Shown here: positions 8,690 through 16,405 of the stretch, piece after piece
How the letters are laid out: each line of letters begins with the position of its first letter
How positions within the stretch are numbered: position 1 is the first letter of the stretch
Assembly (NCBI GenBank): GCA_017429945.1
Contig: JAFRNY010000043.1
Coordinates: 1-64,000 of the forward strand
DNA: 64,000 nt
Direction of reading: 5' to 3'
DNA from: Bacteroidaceae bacterium
GTDB taxonomy: Bacteria > Bacteroidota > Bacteroidia > Bacteroidales > Bacteroidaceae
Program-made: the position numbers and the translations under genes
The notes under the pieces: generated by a model
What the model saw: only the letters and a program-made list of their open reading frames with translations
Told to the model about the DNA's origin: nothing
The model's database searches: none

Positions 8690-10057
8690 ATGACACTTCT
8701 ACAACAGATACAAACTTCACTCGCAGCTTGCGACATCACGGCTGAGAAGACATCGTCCGCACCGTTAGCAGTGGCGCTGAGCGGAGGCGCCGACAGCGTC
8801 TGTCTGCTTCTTTCGCTAAAGGATTTAGGCTTCACAACGCATGCCCTGCATTGCAATTTCGAGCTGCGAGGGCTCGAGAGCGATGCCGACGAGGCGTTCT
8901 GCCGCCGCCTCTGCCGCCAGCTCGAGGTGCCAATATCCGTTAAACATTTCCGCACGGCCTCCTACGCCAAGCGCCATAGTCTTAGCATAGAGATGGCTGC
9001 GCGCGAGCTACGCTACAACTGGTTTGAGCAGCAAATGAACACTCTATCGGCTGAAGCCCTGTGCGTAGCGCACCATCGCGACGACCAAGCAGAGACCATC
9101 CTGCTGAACCTGACGCGCGGCACAGGCATCCGCGGCCTGTGCGGCATGCAGCAGCTGAATGCCAAGCGCGTCGTAAGGCCGTTGCTCCATGTAAGCCGAA
9201 GCGAGATTGAGGCATGGCTGAATGAGCGTGGTCAGACATGGGTCACGGACTCCACCAATCTCGACCCTGAGGCAGCCCGGCGTAACATCATGCGCCTAGA
9301 GGTGTTGCCGGCACTGCAGCGCATCAACCCGACGGCGGCCGCCAACATCGCCGAGAGTGGAGAGCGGATGTCTGAAGCCCTGAAACTCTATGAGTTCGCC
9401 ATAAGCCAGCAGCGTGCACTGGTAGAACACAACGGGGCCATCGACATCGCCGCCCTAAAAGCCAGCATAGCTCCCTGCACATTGCTCTACGAGCTTCTCC
9501 GAGATTACGGCTTCACTCCTGAGCAGTCGCGCAACATATTCGACAACCTCGATGGTGAGCCAGGGCACGAATGGCAGAGCAGCGAATGCCGCCTACTGCG
9601 CAACCGCGGCAAGTTGCTACTGAAGCCTAAAGGATTTGCTGCGAACGACATTGGAAACACGCAGGCTGACGATGAGGATGGCTGCTACCTCCCTCTCGAG
9701 GGGCTCTACCAATCTCGCAGTGGCACTCGCCTGCTCATACGCCGCCACATAATCGACCCTGCCACCTATGCCATCCCACACGATGCCTCCACCGCATGCT
9801 TCGACCTCGAGAAATTGACGTTGCCACTGACGCTTCGCCCTACACGCGAAGGCGATCGCTTCCAACCTTTTGGCATGGAAGGTACACGTCTGGTCAGCGA
9901 TTTGCTCACCGACCGCAAGCTGTCGGTATTTGAGAAAGAGCAGCAACAGGTCGTGTGCTCCGGCGAAAAGATAGCCTGGGTGGTAGGCTTACGCGTGGCT
10001 GCCGGCTTTGAAGTTGACGAGCACACTCGCCACGTCATGACGTTGACGTGCCTGTGA
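8690..10057 (+). CDS. tilS: tRNA(Ile)-lysidine synthase
   Basis: TilS converts the wobble cytidine of tRNA-Ile(CAU) to lysidine with ATP and lysine, so that the tRNA reads AUA; it is cytoplasmic and essential in most bacteria. Seen: the PP-loop ATPase motif SGGADS near residue 35, HHRDDQAET and NLTRGTGIRGLCGM further on, and a C-terminal TilS-type domain (about 370-455). The frame stays open upstream to 8474, but that part overlaps the tRNA-Cys gene; the ATG at 8690 (MTLLQQIQ) gives a normal 455-residue protein. It converges on the RNase G gene with a terminator between them. Confidence 0.95.
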   Translation: MTLLQQIQTSLAACDITAEKTSSAPLAVALSGGADSVCLLLSLKDLGFTTHALHCNFELRGLESDADEAFCRRLCRQLEVPISVKHFRTASYAKRHSLSIEMAARELRYNWFEQQMNTLSAEALCVAHHRDDQAETILLNLTRGTGIRGLCGMQQLNAKRVVRPLLHVSRSEIEAWLNERGQTWVTDSTNLDPEAARRNIMRLEVLPALQRINPTAAANIAESGERMSEALKLYEFAISQQRALVEHNGAIDIAALKASIAPCTLLYELLRDYGFTPEQSRNIFDNLDGEPGHEWQSSECRLLRNRGKLLLKPKGFAANDIGNTQADDEDGCYLPLEGLYQSRSGTRLLIRRHIIDPATYAIPHDASTACFDLEKLTLPLTLRPTREGDRFQPFGMEGTRLVSDLLTDRKLSVFEKEQQQVVCSGEKIAWVVGLRVAAGFEVDEHTRHVMTLTCL

Positions 10058-10071
10058 TACTTACATCCATG

Positions 10072-10111
10072 AGAAACGGGGTGTGCCCTCACTTGGGTGC
10101 ACCCCGTTTCT
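10072..10111. terminator. Convergent terminator between tilS and rng
   Basis: A GC-rich stem (AGAAACGGGGTG... paired with ...CACCCCGTTTCT, about 15-17 pairs, 7-base loop) lying between two convergent genes. It probably serves both strands. Confidence 0.8.
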
Positions 10112-10141
10112 GTTTATCAGCTAAACTACAACGAGCTCAAC

Positions 10142-11716
10142 TTATTTCATGTCGTCCTCGCTCTTCATATCGATTTCCTCACCATCGGGCGAGATAAATT
10201 CATACTGAAGGAATGCGAGGCGCTGATTGGGCATGATGCGGACGCCAAATCCGTATTTCATCTGCCACCGCCGCTTCAACGATAGGAGACCTTGGTTGAT
10301 GTAAGCATAGACATAGGGATGAACGTGCAGGGTGAATGTCTTTATCTTCAGATGGTTCACGAGCTGGTCAATTTTCTCCTCAAGCACATCGGTAAAGAGG
10401 AAGCTTGATTTGATGGTTCCCTTGCCCATGCATGTCGGGCATGTCTCGTCCACGGTCACCTCGGTGACTGGTCGCACACGCTGCCGCGTGATTTGCATCA
10501 GCCCGAACTTCGATAGTGGCAGGATGTTGTGTCGTGCACGGTCGCGCTTCATGTTTTCGCACATGCGTTCATAAAGTTTCTGTCGATCTTCGGCAAGAGC
10601 CATGTCGATAAAGTCAACGACGATGATTCCACCCATATCGCGCAGACGCAACTGTCGTGCGAGTTCGTCGGCAGCTCCGAGGTTCACCTCCAAGGCGTTA
10701 GCTTCCTGCCCGTCGGGGTTCTTCGCACGGTTGCCGCTGTTGACGTCTACGACGTGTAGTGCTTCGGTGTGCTCTATGATGAGGTATGCTCCATGCTTGT
10801 ACGACACTGTTTTGCCAAACGACGTTTTAATTTGCCTTGTCACGTCGAAATTGTCGAAGATAGGTAGTTTACCCTTGTACAATTTGACAATTTCAGTCAT
10901 CTCGGGCGCTATCAGCTGTACGTAGTTACGCACTTCATCGTAGATTGCAGCGTCGTTGATGTAGATGTTTTGGTAGGTAGGGTTAAAGAGGTCGCGCAGC
11001 AGAGCTACCGTACGACTGGTCTCTTCGAAACATAGCGTTGGCAGGTCTTTTGCTTTCTGCGCCTTGGCAATAGCATCCTCCCATCTGCGCAGCAGCACCA
11101 TGAGTTCAGCATCAAGCTCTGCCACGCGCTTTCCTTCTGCTACTGTGCGTACGATTACGCCGAAGTTTTTGGGCTTAATGCTCTGCACCAACTGTTTGAG
11201 GCGTGCTCGCTCGGCGCTGGATTTAATTTTCGAGCTCACGTGCACCTTATCGGTGAAAGGCACGAGCACGAGGAAGCGCCCCGGAAACGTGATTTCGCAC
11301 GTCAGGCGTGGCCCTTTGGTAGAGATGGGCTCTTTTACGATCTGCACGAGCAGCTCCTGTCCCACCTGCAGAGTGTTCTGCACGCTGCCTTCCTTGGGCA
11401 GTTCTGGCTGAATTGTAGCCTTTGAGATGGGGAAGAGGTTTCGCTTGTCGCTGCCTACTTGTTTGAGGTATTTGGCAAAAGAGTTGAAGTTTGGACCGAG
11501 GTCGAGATAATGTAAGAAGGCGTCACGCTCATGGCCCACGTTTACGAAGCATGCGTTCAAGCCCGGCATGAGCTTTCGCACGCGTGCATAGTAGATGTTG
11601 CCAACATTGAAGCTTGCCTGCTGCTCTTCCTCCTGATACTCTACGAGTCGCTTATCTTCGGTCAGTGCTATGGCAATCTTCTTTGGCTGTACATCAACGA
11701 TTACTTCACAGGTCAT
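10142..11716 (-). CDS. rng: Ribonuclease E/G family endoribonuclease (RNase G)
   Basis: A 524-residue RNase E/G family enzyme that cuts single-stranded AU-rich RNA, used in rRNA maturation and mRNA decay. An S1 domain is visible at about residues 35-130 (VGNIYYARVRKLMPGLNACFVNVG). The catalytic part includes HVVDVNSGNR and GGIIVVDFIDM, matching the two metal-binding Asp positions of RNase E, and a CPTCMGKG Zn-link where subunits join. Its length fits RNase G rather than the long RNase E. It lies downstream of HU and the mS38-like gene on the same strand, with a hairpin in the 193-base gap, so it is either the last gene of that unit or separately controlled. It begins inside MTCEVIVDV, as expected. 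Confidence 0.94.
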   Translation of the reverse strand: MTCEVIVDVQPKKIAIALTEDKRLVEYQEEEQQASFNVGNIYYARVRKLMPGLNACFVNVGHERDAFLHYLDLGPNFNSFAKYLKQVGSDKRNLFPISKATIQPELPKEGSVQNTLQVGQELLVQIVKEPISTKGPRLTCEITFPGRFLVLVPFTDKVHVSSKIKSSAERARLKQLVQSIKPKNFGVIVRTVAEGKRVAELDAELMVLLRRWEDAIAKAQKAKDLPTLCFEETSRTVALLRDLFNPTYQNIYINDAAIYDEVRNYVQLIAPEMTEIVKLYKGKLPIFDNFDVTRQIKTSFGKTVSYKHGAYLIIEHTEALHVVDVNSGNRAKNPDGQEANALEVNLGAADELARQLRLRDMGGIIVVDFIDMALAEDRQKLYERMCENMKRDRARHNILPLSKFGLMQITRQRVRPVTEVTVDETCPTCMGKGTIKSSFLFTDVLEEKIDQLVNHLKIKTFTLHVHPYVYAYINQGLLSLKRRWQMKYGFGVRIMPNQRLAFLQYEFISPDGEEIDMKSEDDMK

Positions 11717-11799
11717 GAGAATTACGATTTACTTTTTTCGATTTCACTAAAGAACTCGTTGACTTGTCAACTAGCTAGTCAACTTGTTCTTAAAAACAA

Positions 11800-11842
11800 G
11801 GAACAAATCGGGCCTGTATTGAAAGTGGCCTCGGTTTGTTCC
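11800..11842 (-). promoter_or_regulatory. Hairpin in the leader of the RNase G gene
   Basis: GGAACAAA...TTTGTTCC pairs over 8 bases and continues inward (CG, GGCC) with small interruptions. It sits about 85 bases before the rng start on the minus strand. It could be an attenuator or a target for RNase autoregulation; RNase E controls its own leader in E. coli, but here this is only a suggestion. Confidence 0.4.
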
Positions 11843-11909
11843 TCGGTTGTGACTCACGAAGTCTCTAAGCGAGAGCCGCGAAAAGTCAAACGGAGAGCTG
11901 TAAGTTTGT

Positions 11910-11999
11910 TTACTTGCTCTTATGTCTGTTCTTTCTCAGTCTCTTCTTACGCTTGTGAGTAGACATCTTGTGTCTTTTTTTCTTCTTTCCGCTAGGCAT
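11910..11999 (-). CDS. 29-residue Lys/Arg-rich protein, mS38/AURKAIP1-COX24-like
   Basis: A very short ORF from the ATG at 11999 to the TAA at 11910-11912, starting MPSGKKKKRHKMSTHKRKKR and ending RLRKNRHKSK. About 60% of residues are Lys, Arg or His. The KRKKRLRKNRHK core resembles the AURKAIP1/COX24 (mS38) domain of mitochondrial small ribosomal subunits and short bS22-type proteins of other bacteria, and I recall near-identical short proteins in other Bacteroidetes. It lies 35 bases after HU and upstream of rng, on the same strand as both. A role in the small ribosomal subunit is inferred from family resemblance. It is too short for standard gene finders and easily missed. Confidence 0.82.
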   Translation of the reverse strand: MPSGKKKKRHKMSTHKRKKRLRKNRHKSK

Positions 12000-12034
12000 A
12001 ACTAAATTAATTTAATGTGTTATAATAATAGAGT

Positions 12035-12307
12035 TTATTTTACGGCATCAAAGAAAACCTTTGCAGGCTTAAAGGCCGGTATGTTGTGCTCGGGAATGAT
12101 CATCGTGGTGTTTTGTGTGATGTTGCGAGCGGTCTTTTGAGCGCGTTTCTTGAGAATGAAGCTTCCGAAGCCGCGGAGATAAACGTTCTCGTTAGCGCCC
12201 AGAGAGTCTTTCACCTGTTCCATGAAAGCTTCAACGACAGCGAGTGCTGTAACCTTGTCAATTCCTGTTTTCTTGGAAATTTGGTTGACGATGTCTTGTT
12301 TAGTCAT
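12035..12307 (-). CDS. HU family nucleoid DNA-binding protein
   Basis: A 90-residue HU/IHF family protein, the usual length. HU dimers bind and bend DNA and help organise the nucleoid. Seen: MTKQDIVNQISKKTGI (N-terminal helices), LRGFGSFILKKRAQKTARNITQN (the GFGSF turn leading into the DNA-binding arm) and IPAFKPAKVFFDAV at the C-terminus. It is followed on the same strand by the 29-residue mS38-like gene and then RNase G, so the unit begins here, from a promoter at 12380-12387. Confidence 0.95.
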   Translation of the reverse strand: MTKQDIVNQISKKTGIDKVTALAVVEAFMEQVKDSLGANENVYLRGFGSFILKKRAQKTARNITQNTTMIIPEHNIPAFKPAKVFFDAVK

Positions 12308-12379
12308 TTGAATAAAAATGAATAATGGTTAGATATTAATTTTAATGTCTATTTTTGTGTGCTTTGCTTTTTCGGCCTG

Positions 12380-12387
12380 CAAATGTA
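12380..12387 (-). promoter_or_regulatory. -7 promoter element for the HU gene
   Basis: TACATTTG read on the minus strand (12387-12380), about 73 bases upstream of the HU ATG. I see no clear -33 box at the normal spacing. Confidence 0.6.
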
Positions 12388-12477
12388 GCAACTTTCAATC
12401 AGTTACGGAAATCTTTGGGCATTTTTTTGAAAAAAAAGATGGTTTAGTCTCTTCTCAGGGGCGTTTTCTTTACTTTT

Positions 12478-13836
12478 TCAAGAGTTTTCCGACTCTGCAG
12501 GTGCTGTTTTCTGTGATTTCTCTATTACTTTTATTTTCACAATCCGGCGCTCATCCATCTCCATGACTTCAAACGTGAAGCGGTCGTAGTTGAGCCGCTC
12601 ATGCAGTTGCGGGAACTCGCCCTTGAGCTCGAGGAGCAGTCCTGCCAGCGTGTCGGCGTCGGGGGCTACGTCATCGAATGTGTCGTCGGGCAGTTGCATG
12701 ATGCGACGGAAGTCTGTCAGCAGCGTCTTGGCCTCAAAGACGAATGTGTTTTGGTTGAGTCGTGTGAAGGTGCGCTCATCCTCGTCGTACTCGTCGTTGA
12801 TTTCGCCCACGATTTCCTCTATTATATCTTCCATGGTGACGAGTCCGCTCGTACCACCAAACTCGTCGACGACAATTGCTATGTGTACCTTGGCAGCCTG
12901 GAAGTCGCGCAGGAGGTCATCGATCATCTTAGTCTCAGGCACAAAGGTGGCGGGCCTGACGAGCGTCTGCCAGCGGAAGTTGGCAGGCTTATTGAGGTGA
13001 GGCAATAGGTCCTTGATATAGAGTATGCCTGTTATGTGATCCTCCGATCCGGAATAGACAGGTATGCGTGAATAGTTGTTCTCCACGATGCACTTGATGA
13101 CTTCAGGGAACGGCGTCTTCACATCGAGGTCCACCATATCAACGCGCGGCGTCATCACCTCGCGTGCCATCTCTCCGCCAAAGCGTATGATGCCTTTCAG
13201 CATCTGTTGCTCGTCGGCGATATCCTGTTTGTCGGTCAGTTCCAAAGCTTGCTCGAGGTCGTCGACGGATAGCTGCTGCGTGGATTTTATGTGCTCCGTG
13301 ACGCGCCCCGATTTAAGCAGGAGCCAGCTCACAGGCCACCACAACTTCACCAGCACACTATAAGCTGGCGCGCAGAAGCGTGCCATGGCCAAAGGCTTCT
13401 GTGCCGCAGCTATCTTAGGCATCACTTCGCCAAAGAGCAGTAGCAGGAAGGTGAGCAGTACAGTCATGAAAGCAAATTCCATGACCGTGTTACCTCCGAA
13501 TGCTATCACTGGCGGGTTACCTCCTATAAAGAAATAGTTGAGGAGAATGATTATGGCCACATTGACGAAATTATTCGAGCAGAGAATGGTCGCCAACAGG
13601 CGCTCGGAGTCGGCAAGTAGCGAGAGTACGCGCCGGTCGTTGGCGCTACGCCGTTCCTCCAGCTCGTCCATATCAGCGGGCGAGAGTGAGAAAAAAGCTA
13701 TCTCGCTGCCACTGACGAATGCCGAGCAGATTAACAGTAAGAGCGATAATACAAGAGCAATGATGGCCCCCGTCGTAGGGGCATTGAGGGTTATTCCGTC
13801 GAAAAGAGCTGTAAAGCCCGATAAATAATAGTCCAT
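12478..13836 (-). CDS. gldE: GldE: CNNM/CorC-type membrane protein with CBS domains
   Basis: A 452-residue protein with an N-terminal DUF21/CNNM membrane domain of about four segments (about 20-195), a pair of CBS domains (about 225-345; MTPRVDMVDLDV...NNYSRIPVYSGSEDHITGILY and VDEFGGTSGLVTMEDIIEEIVGEI) and a C-terminal CorC/HlyC domain (about 360-440). It matches the GldE gliding-motility-associated family of Bacteroidetes, in which the gene conventionally follows ssb, as here (30-base gap). GldE affects gliding and type IX secretion in Flavobacterium; in non-gliding species its role is unclear and may concern ion transport. The co-occurrence with proteins carrying a possible T9SS-type tail in this window is suggestive only. 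Confidence 0.9.
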   Translation of the reverse strand: MDYYLSGFTALFDGITLNAPTTGAIIALVLSLLLLICSAFVSGSEIAFFSLSPADMDELEERRSANDRRVLSLLADSERLLATILCSNNFVNVAIIILLNYFFIGGNPPVIAFGGNTVMEFAFMTVLLTFLLLLFGEVMPKIAAAQKPLAMARFCAPAYSVLVKLWWPVSWLLLKSGRVTEHIKSTQQLSVDDLEQALELTDKQDIADEQQMLKGIIRFGGEMAREVMTPRVDMVDLDVKTPFPEVIKCIVENNYSRIPVYSGSEDHITGILYIKDLLPHLNKPANFRWQTLVRPATFVPETKMIDDLLRDFQAAKVHIAIVVDEFGGTSGLVTMEDIIEEIVGEINDEYDEDERTFTRLNQNTFVFEAKTLLTDFRRIMQLPDDTFDDVAPDADTLAGLLLELKGEFPQLHERLNYDRFTFEVMEMDERRIVKIKVIEKSQKTAPAESENS

Positions 13837-13866
13837 TTAGAGTGTTTGCAATTTTTTGTTACGCAA

Positions 13867-14232
13867 TCAGCCGATGGCCGGTTGTTCGCCGCCACGCGGC
13901 GAGCCAAAGAGTTTGAGTTCGTCGACCCAGATTTCTGTGATATAGCGTGTCTTTCCCTGTTTGTCCTCGTAGTTGCGCGTCTGAATCTTGCCTTCGACGT
14001 AGATTTGGTCACCTTTGTGTACATACTTCTCTACGATCTCGGCTTGTTTCTTCCATAAGATGAGGTTGTGCCACTCTGTTCGCTCTGGCACTTGAGTGCC
14101 GTTGGCCAGGGTGTAGCCCCGCTCACTGGTTGCCAGTCTCACCTGAGCTACGGCCACGCCTTGGTCCACGTAGCGCACCTCAGGCTCAAGGCCTACATTC
14201 CCTAACAGTATCACTTTATTTATGCTTGCCAT
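13867..14232 (-). CDS. ssb: Single-stranded DNA-binding protein
   Basis: A 121-residue SSB with an OB fold: MASINKVILLGNVGLEPEVRY at the start, then TEWHNLILWKKQAEIVEKYVHKGDQIYVEGKI. It coats single-stranded DNA in replication and repair. The frame is open upstream by 10 codons, but MASINKV at 14232 is the family start. The acidic C-terminal tip typical of many SSBs is not evident (the protein ends EQPAIG), which may mean this paralog interacts differently with partners. gldE follows on the same strand. Confidence 0.93.
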   Translation of the reverse strand: MASINKVILLGNVGLEPEVRYVDQGVAVAQVRLATSERGYTLANGTQVPERTEWHNLILWKKQAEIVEKYVHKGDQIYVEGKIQTRNYEDKQGKTRYITEIWVDELKLFGSPRGGEQPAIG

Positions 14233-14259
14233 AGGTTCGTTGTGTTTTGATAATCTGCG

Positions 14260-14267
14260 CAAAGATA
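14260..14267 (-). promoter_or_regulatory. -7 promoter element for ssb-gldE
   Basis: TATCTTTG on the minus strand (14267-14260), 28 bases upstream of the ssb ATG; a TTG lies 22 bases further upstream (14292-14290), slightly beyond the usual spacing. Confidence 0.7.
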
Positions 14268-14359
14268 CACATTATTTATTATTTACCGTCAAGCTTTCGG
14301 AATATATTTTTTGCTTTATGCAGAATTATTCTTTTCGCCACAGTTTTTTTTAATATTTC

Positions 14360-14390
14360 TTTGGTTTTGGAACATTTTTTCATACTTTTG
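14360..14390 (+). promoter_or_regulatory. Promoter for the Na/Pi cotransporter gene
   Basis: TTTG (14360-14363), 19-base spacer, TACTTTTG (14383-14390), with the ATG 36 bases downstream at 14427. Confidence 0.8.
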
Positions 14391-14426
14391 CACGCGAAAT
14401 CATATATTCACCTAAAATCCTAAGGT

Positions 14427-16178
14427 ATGTCCTTAATGATTCTCCTCAAACTCCTGGGGTCGTTGGCACTGCTCATGTTCGGTATGAAGACGATGAGCGA
14501 AGCTCTGCAGAAGCTGGCCGGCCCCCAGTTGCGCCATGTCCTTGGCGCCATGACCACCAACCGCTTTACCGGCATGCTCACCGGTATGCTCGTGACAGCG
14601 TCTGTTCAATCGTCCACGGCTACTACGGTGATGACCGTGTCGTTCGTCAACGCCGGATTGCTGACGCTCTTGCAAGCCATCTCCGTCATCATGGGTGCCA
14701 ACATAGGCACTACGCTCACAGCGTGGATCATGTCGGCCGGTATGGCGTTTGATGTCACCAGCGCCGTCTATCCGGCCTTCTTCCTAGGCATCATCCTCAT
14801 TTATCAGAAACGCTACCGCTACATCGGCGACTTCCTCTTCGGCATATCATTCCTGCTGCTGGGACTGGGCACACTTCGCGCCACGGGCACCGAGATGCAC
14901 CTTGGCGAGAATCAGGCGCTGCTCGACTTCTTCGCTTCGTTCGACCCCAATTCGTTCGTGACGACGCTCATCTTCCTCATCCTCGGCGGAGTGCTCACCT
15001 TCTGCGTGCAGTCGTCGGCTGCCGTCATGGCAATCACCATGATTCTCTGCTCGAGCGGTGCGCTGCCCATCTATCAGGGCATAGCGCTCGTCATGGGCGA
15101 GAACATCGGCACCACAATCACCTCCAACCTCGCCGCACTCTCTGCCAACACGCAAGCACGCCGCGCGGCTCTTGCCCACTTGGTATTCAACGTATTCGGC
15201 GTGGTATGGATTCTCTTCGTCTTCCGCCCATTTGTCGATATGGTGTGCGGCTGGGTTGGCTACGATGTCGATATGACCATCGAGAGCGCAGGTCGCGAAG
15301 CCTTCCTCGCTAATGCCGCCAAGCTCAACTTCGTGTTGGCAGCGTTCCACACCGCCTTCAATGTCATCAACACATTCATCCTCATTTGGTTCATCAAATA
15401 CTTGGAGAAATTCGTATGCTGGGTCATCAAGACTAAGAGCGTCGACGAGGAAGAGGACTTCCGCCTCCACTTCATCACATCAGGCATCATGAAGACTCCT
15501 GAACTCTCGGTGCTCGAAGCGCAGAAAGAGATTCAGTCGTTCTCCGACCGCATGCAACGCATGTTCTCGATGGTGCGCGAGCTGCTCACGCTCTCGTCTA
15601 CAGCCACCGGCAAGAAGAAATCCAACCAGGAGCTGGAGTTCAACAAACTCTACTCGCGCATCGAGAAATATGAGAGCATCTCCGACAACATGGAGCTCGA
15701 GATAGCCAACTACCTCGATCAGGTCAGCGATGCTCACCTCTCCGATGAGACCAAGGCTAAGATCCGCGCCATGCTACGTGAAATCTCGGAGCTCGAGAGC
15801 ATCGGCGACTCGTGCTACAATATGGCACGCACAATCTCGCGCAAATATCAGGGCAAGGAGGACCACTTCATCGATCGCCAGTACGACCACCTGCACCAGA
15901 TGATGGACCTCACCGACCAGTCGCTCACGCAGATGAACAAGCTCATGAGCGGGCGCAAGGAGGCTTTCGACGTCAACCGCTCATTCAACGTCGAGAACGA
16001 AATCAACAACTATCGCAACCAGCTCAAGCAGCAGAATATCATAGATGTGAACAACCACGAGTACACCTACGCCGTTGGCACCATCTATATGGATCTCGTC
16101 AACGAATGCGAGAAGCTGGGCGACTACGTCGTCAATGTCGTGGAGGCTCGCATGGGTCTGCGCCAGCGCGACGACTGA
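14427..16178 (+). CDS. Na/Pi cotransporter family protein with PhoU-like domain
   Basis: A 583-residue membrane protein. Two inverted NptA/PNaS repeats hold the paired signature QSSTATTVMTVSFVNAGLL (about 55-75) and QSSAAVMAITMILCSSG (about 197-213), each followed by a GxNIGTT motif (MGANIGTTLTAW; MGENIGTTITSNL). The C-terminal part (about 350-575) is soluble, helical and PhoU-like. Proteins of this type import phosphate with sodium; the PhoU-like domain probably regulates transport. It is cytoplasmic-membrane located and has its own promoter. A block of tandem repeats separates it from the ABC exporter genes. Confidence 0.92.
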   Translation: MSLMILLKLLGSLALLMFGMKTMSEALQKLAGPQLRHVLGAMTTNRFTGMLTGMLVTASVQSSTATTVMTVSFVNAGLLTLLQAISVIMGANIGTTLTAWIMSAGMAFDVTSAVYPAFFLGIILIYQKRYRYIGDFLFGISFLLLGLGTLRATGTEMHLGENQALLDFFASFDPNSFVTTLIFLILGGVLTFCVQSSAAVMAITMILCSSGALPIYQGIALVMGENIGTTITSNLAALSANTQARRAALAHLVFNVFGVVWILFVFRPFVDMVCGWVGYDVDMTIESAGREAFLANAAKLNFVLAAFHTAFNVINTFILIWFIKYLEKFVCWVIKTKSVDEEEDFRLHFITSGIMKTPELSVLEAQKEIQSFSDRMQRMFSMVRELLTLSSTATGKKKSNQELEFNKLYSRIEKYESISDNMELEIANYLDQVSDAHLSDETKAKIRAMLREISELESIGDSCYNMARTISRKYQGKEDHFIDRQYDHLHQMMDLTDQSLTQMNKLMSGRKEAFDVNRSFNVENEINNYRNQLKQQNIIDVNNHEYTYAVGTIYMDLVNECEKLGDYVVNVVEARMGLRQRDD

Positions 16179-16196
16179 AAATAGAAGGGAGTTCTA

Positions 16197-16240
16197 GGGA
16201 AGTTAAAGGGAAGTTAAAGGGAAGTTAAAGGGAAGTTAAA
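16197..16240. repeat. Four tandem copies of GGGAAGTTAAA
   Basis: Four perfect 11-bp units directly after the Na/Pi gene. The complementary motif TTTAACTTCC appears three times downstream at 16281-16370, so the two blocks could pair. The same motif occurs at 40748-40820. Confidence 0.9.
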
Positions 16241-16280
16241 GGGGCGATAGTAAAGAAACAGTGTTTAAGAGCAACGTCCC

Positions 16281-16370
16281 TTTAACTTCCAAGCGAGAGA
16301 AACGAGCGATAACTCCCATTTAACTTCCAAGCGAGAGAAACGAGCGATAACTTCCATTTAACTTCCAAGC
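16281..16370. repeat. 38-bp tandem repeat, about 2.4 copies
   Basis: Units start at 16281, 16319 and 16357 with TTTAACTTCCAAGC and continue GAGAGAAACGAGCGATAACT; the first two copies differ by one base (CTCCCA against CTTCCA). It lies just upstream of the ABC exporter GTG start. Confidence 0.9.
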
Positions 16371-16405
16371 AACAACTTCCTGTATCTAAAACAACAAACA
16401 CAAAA

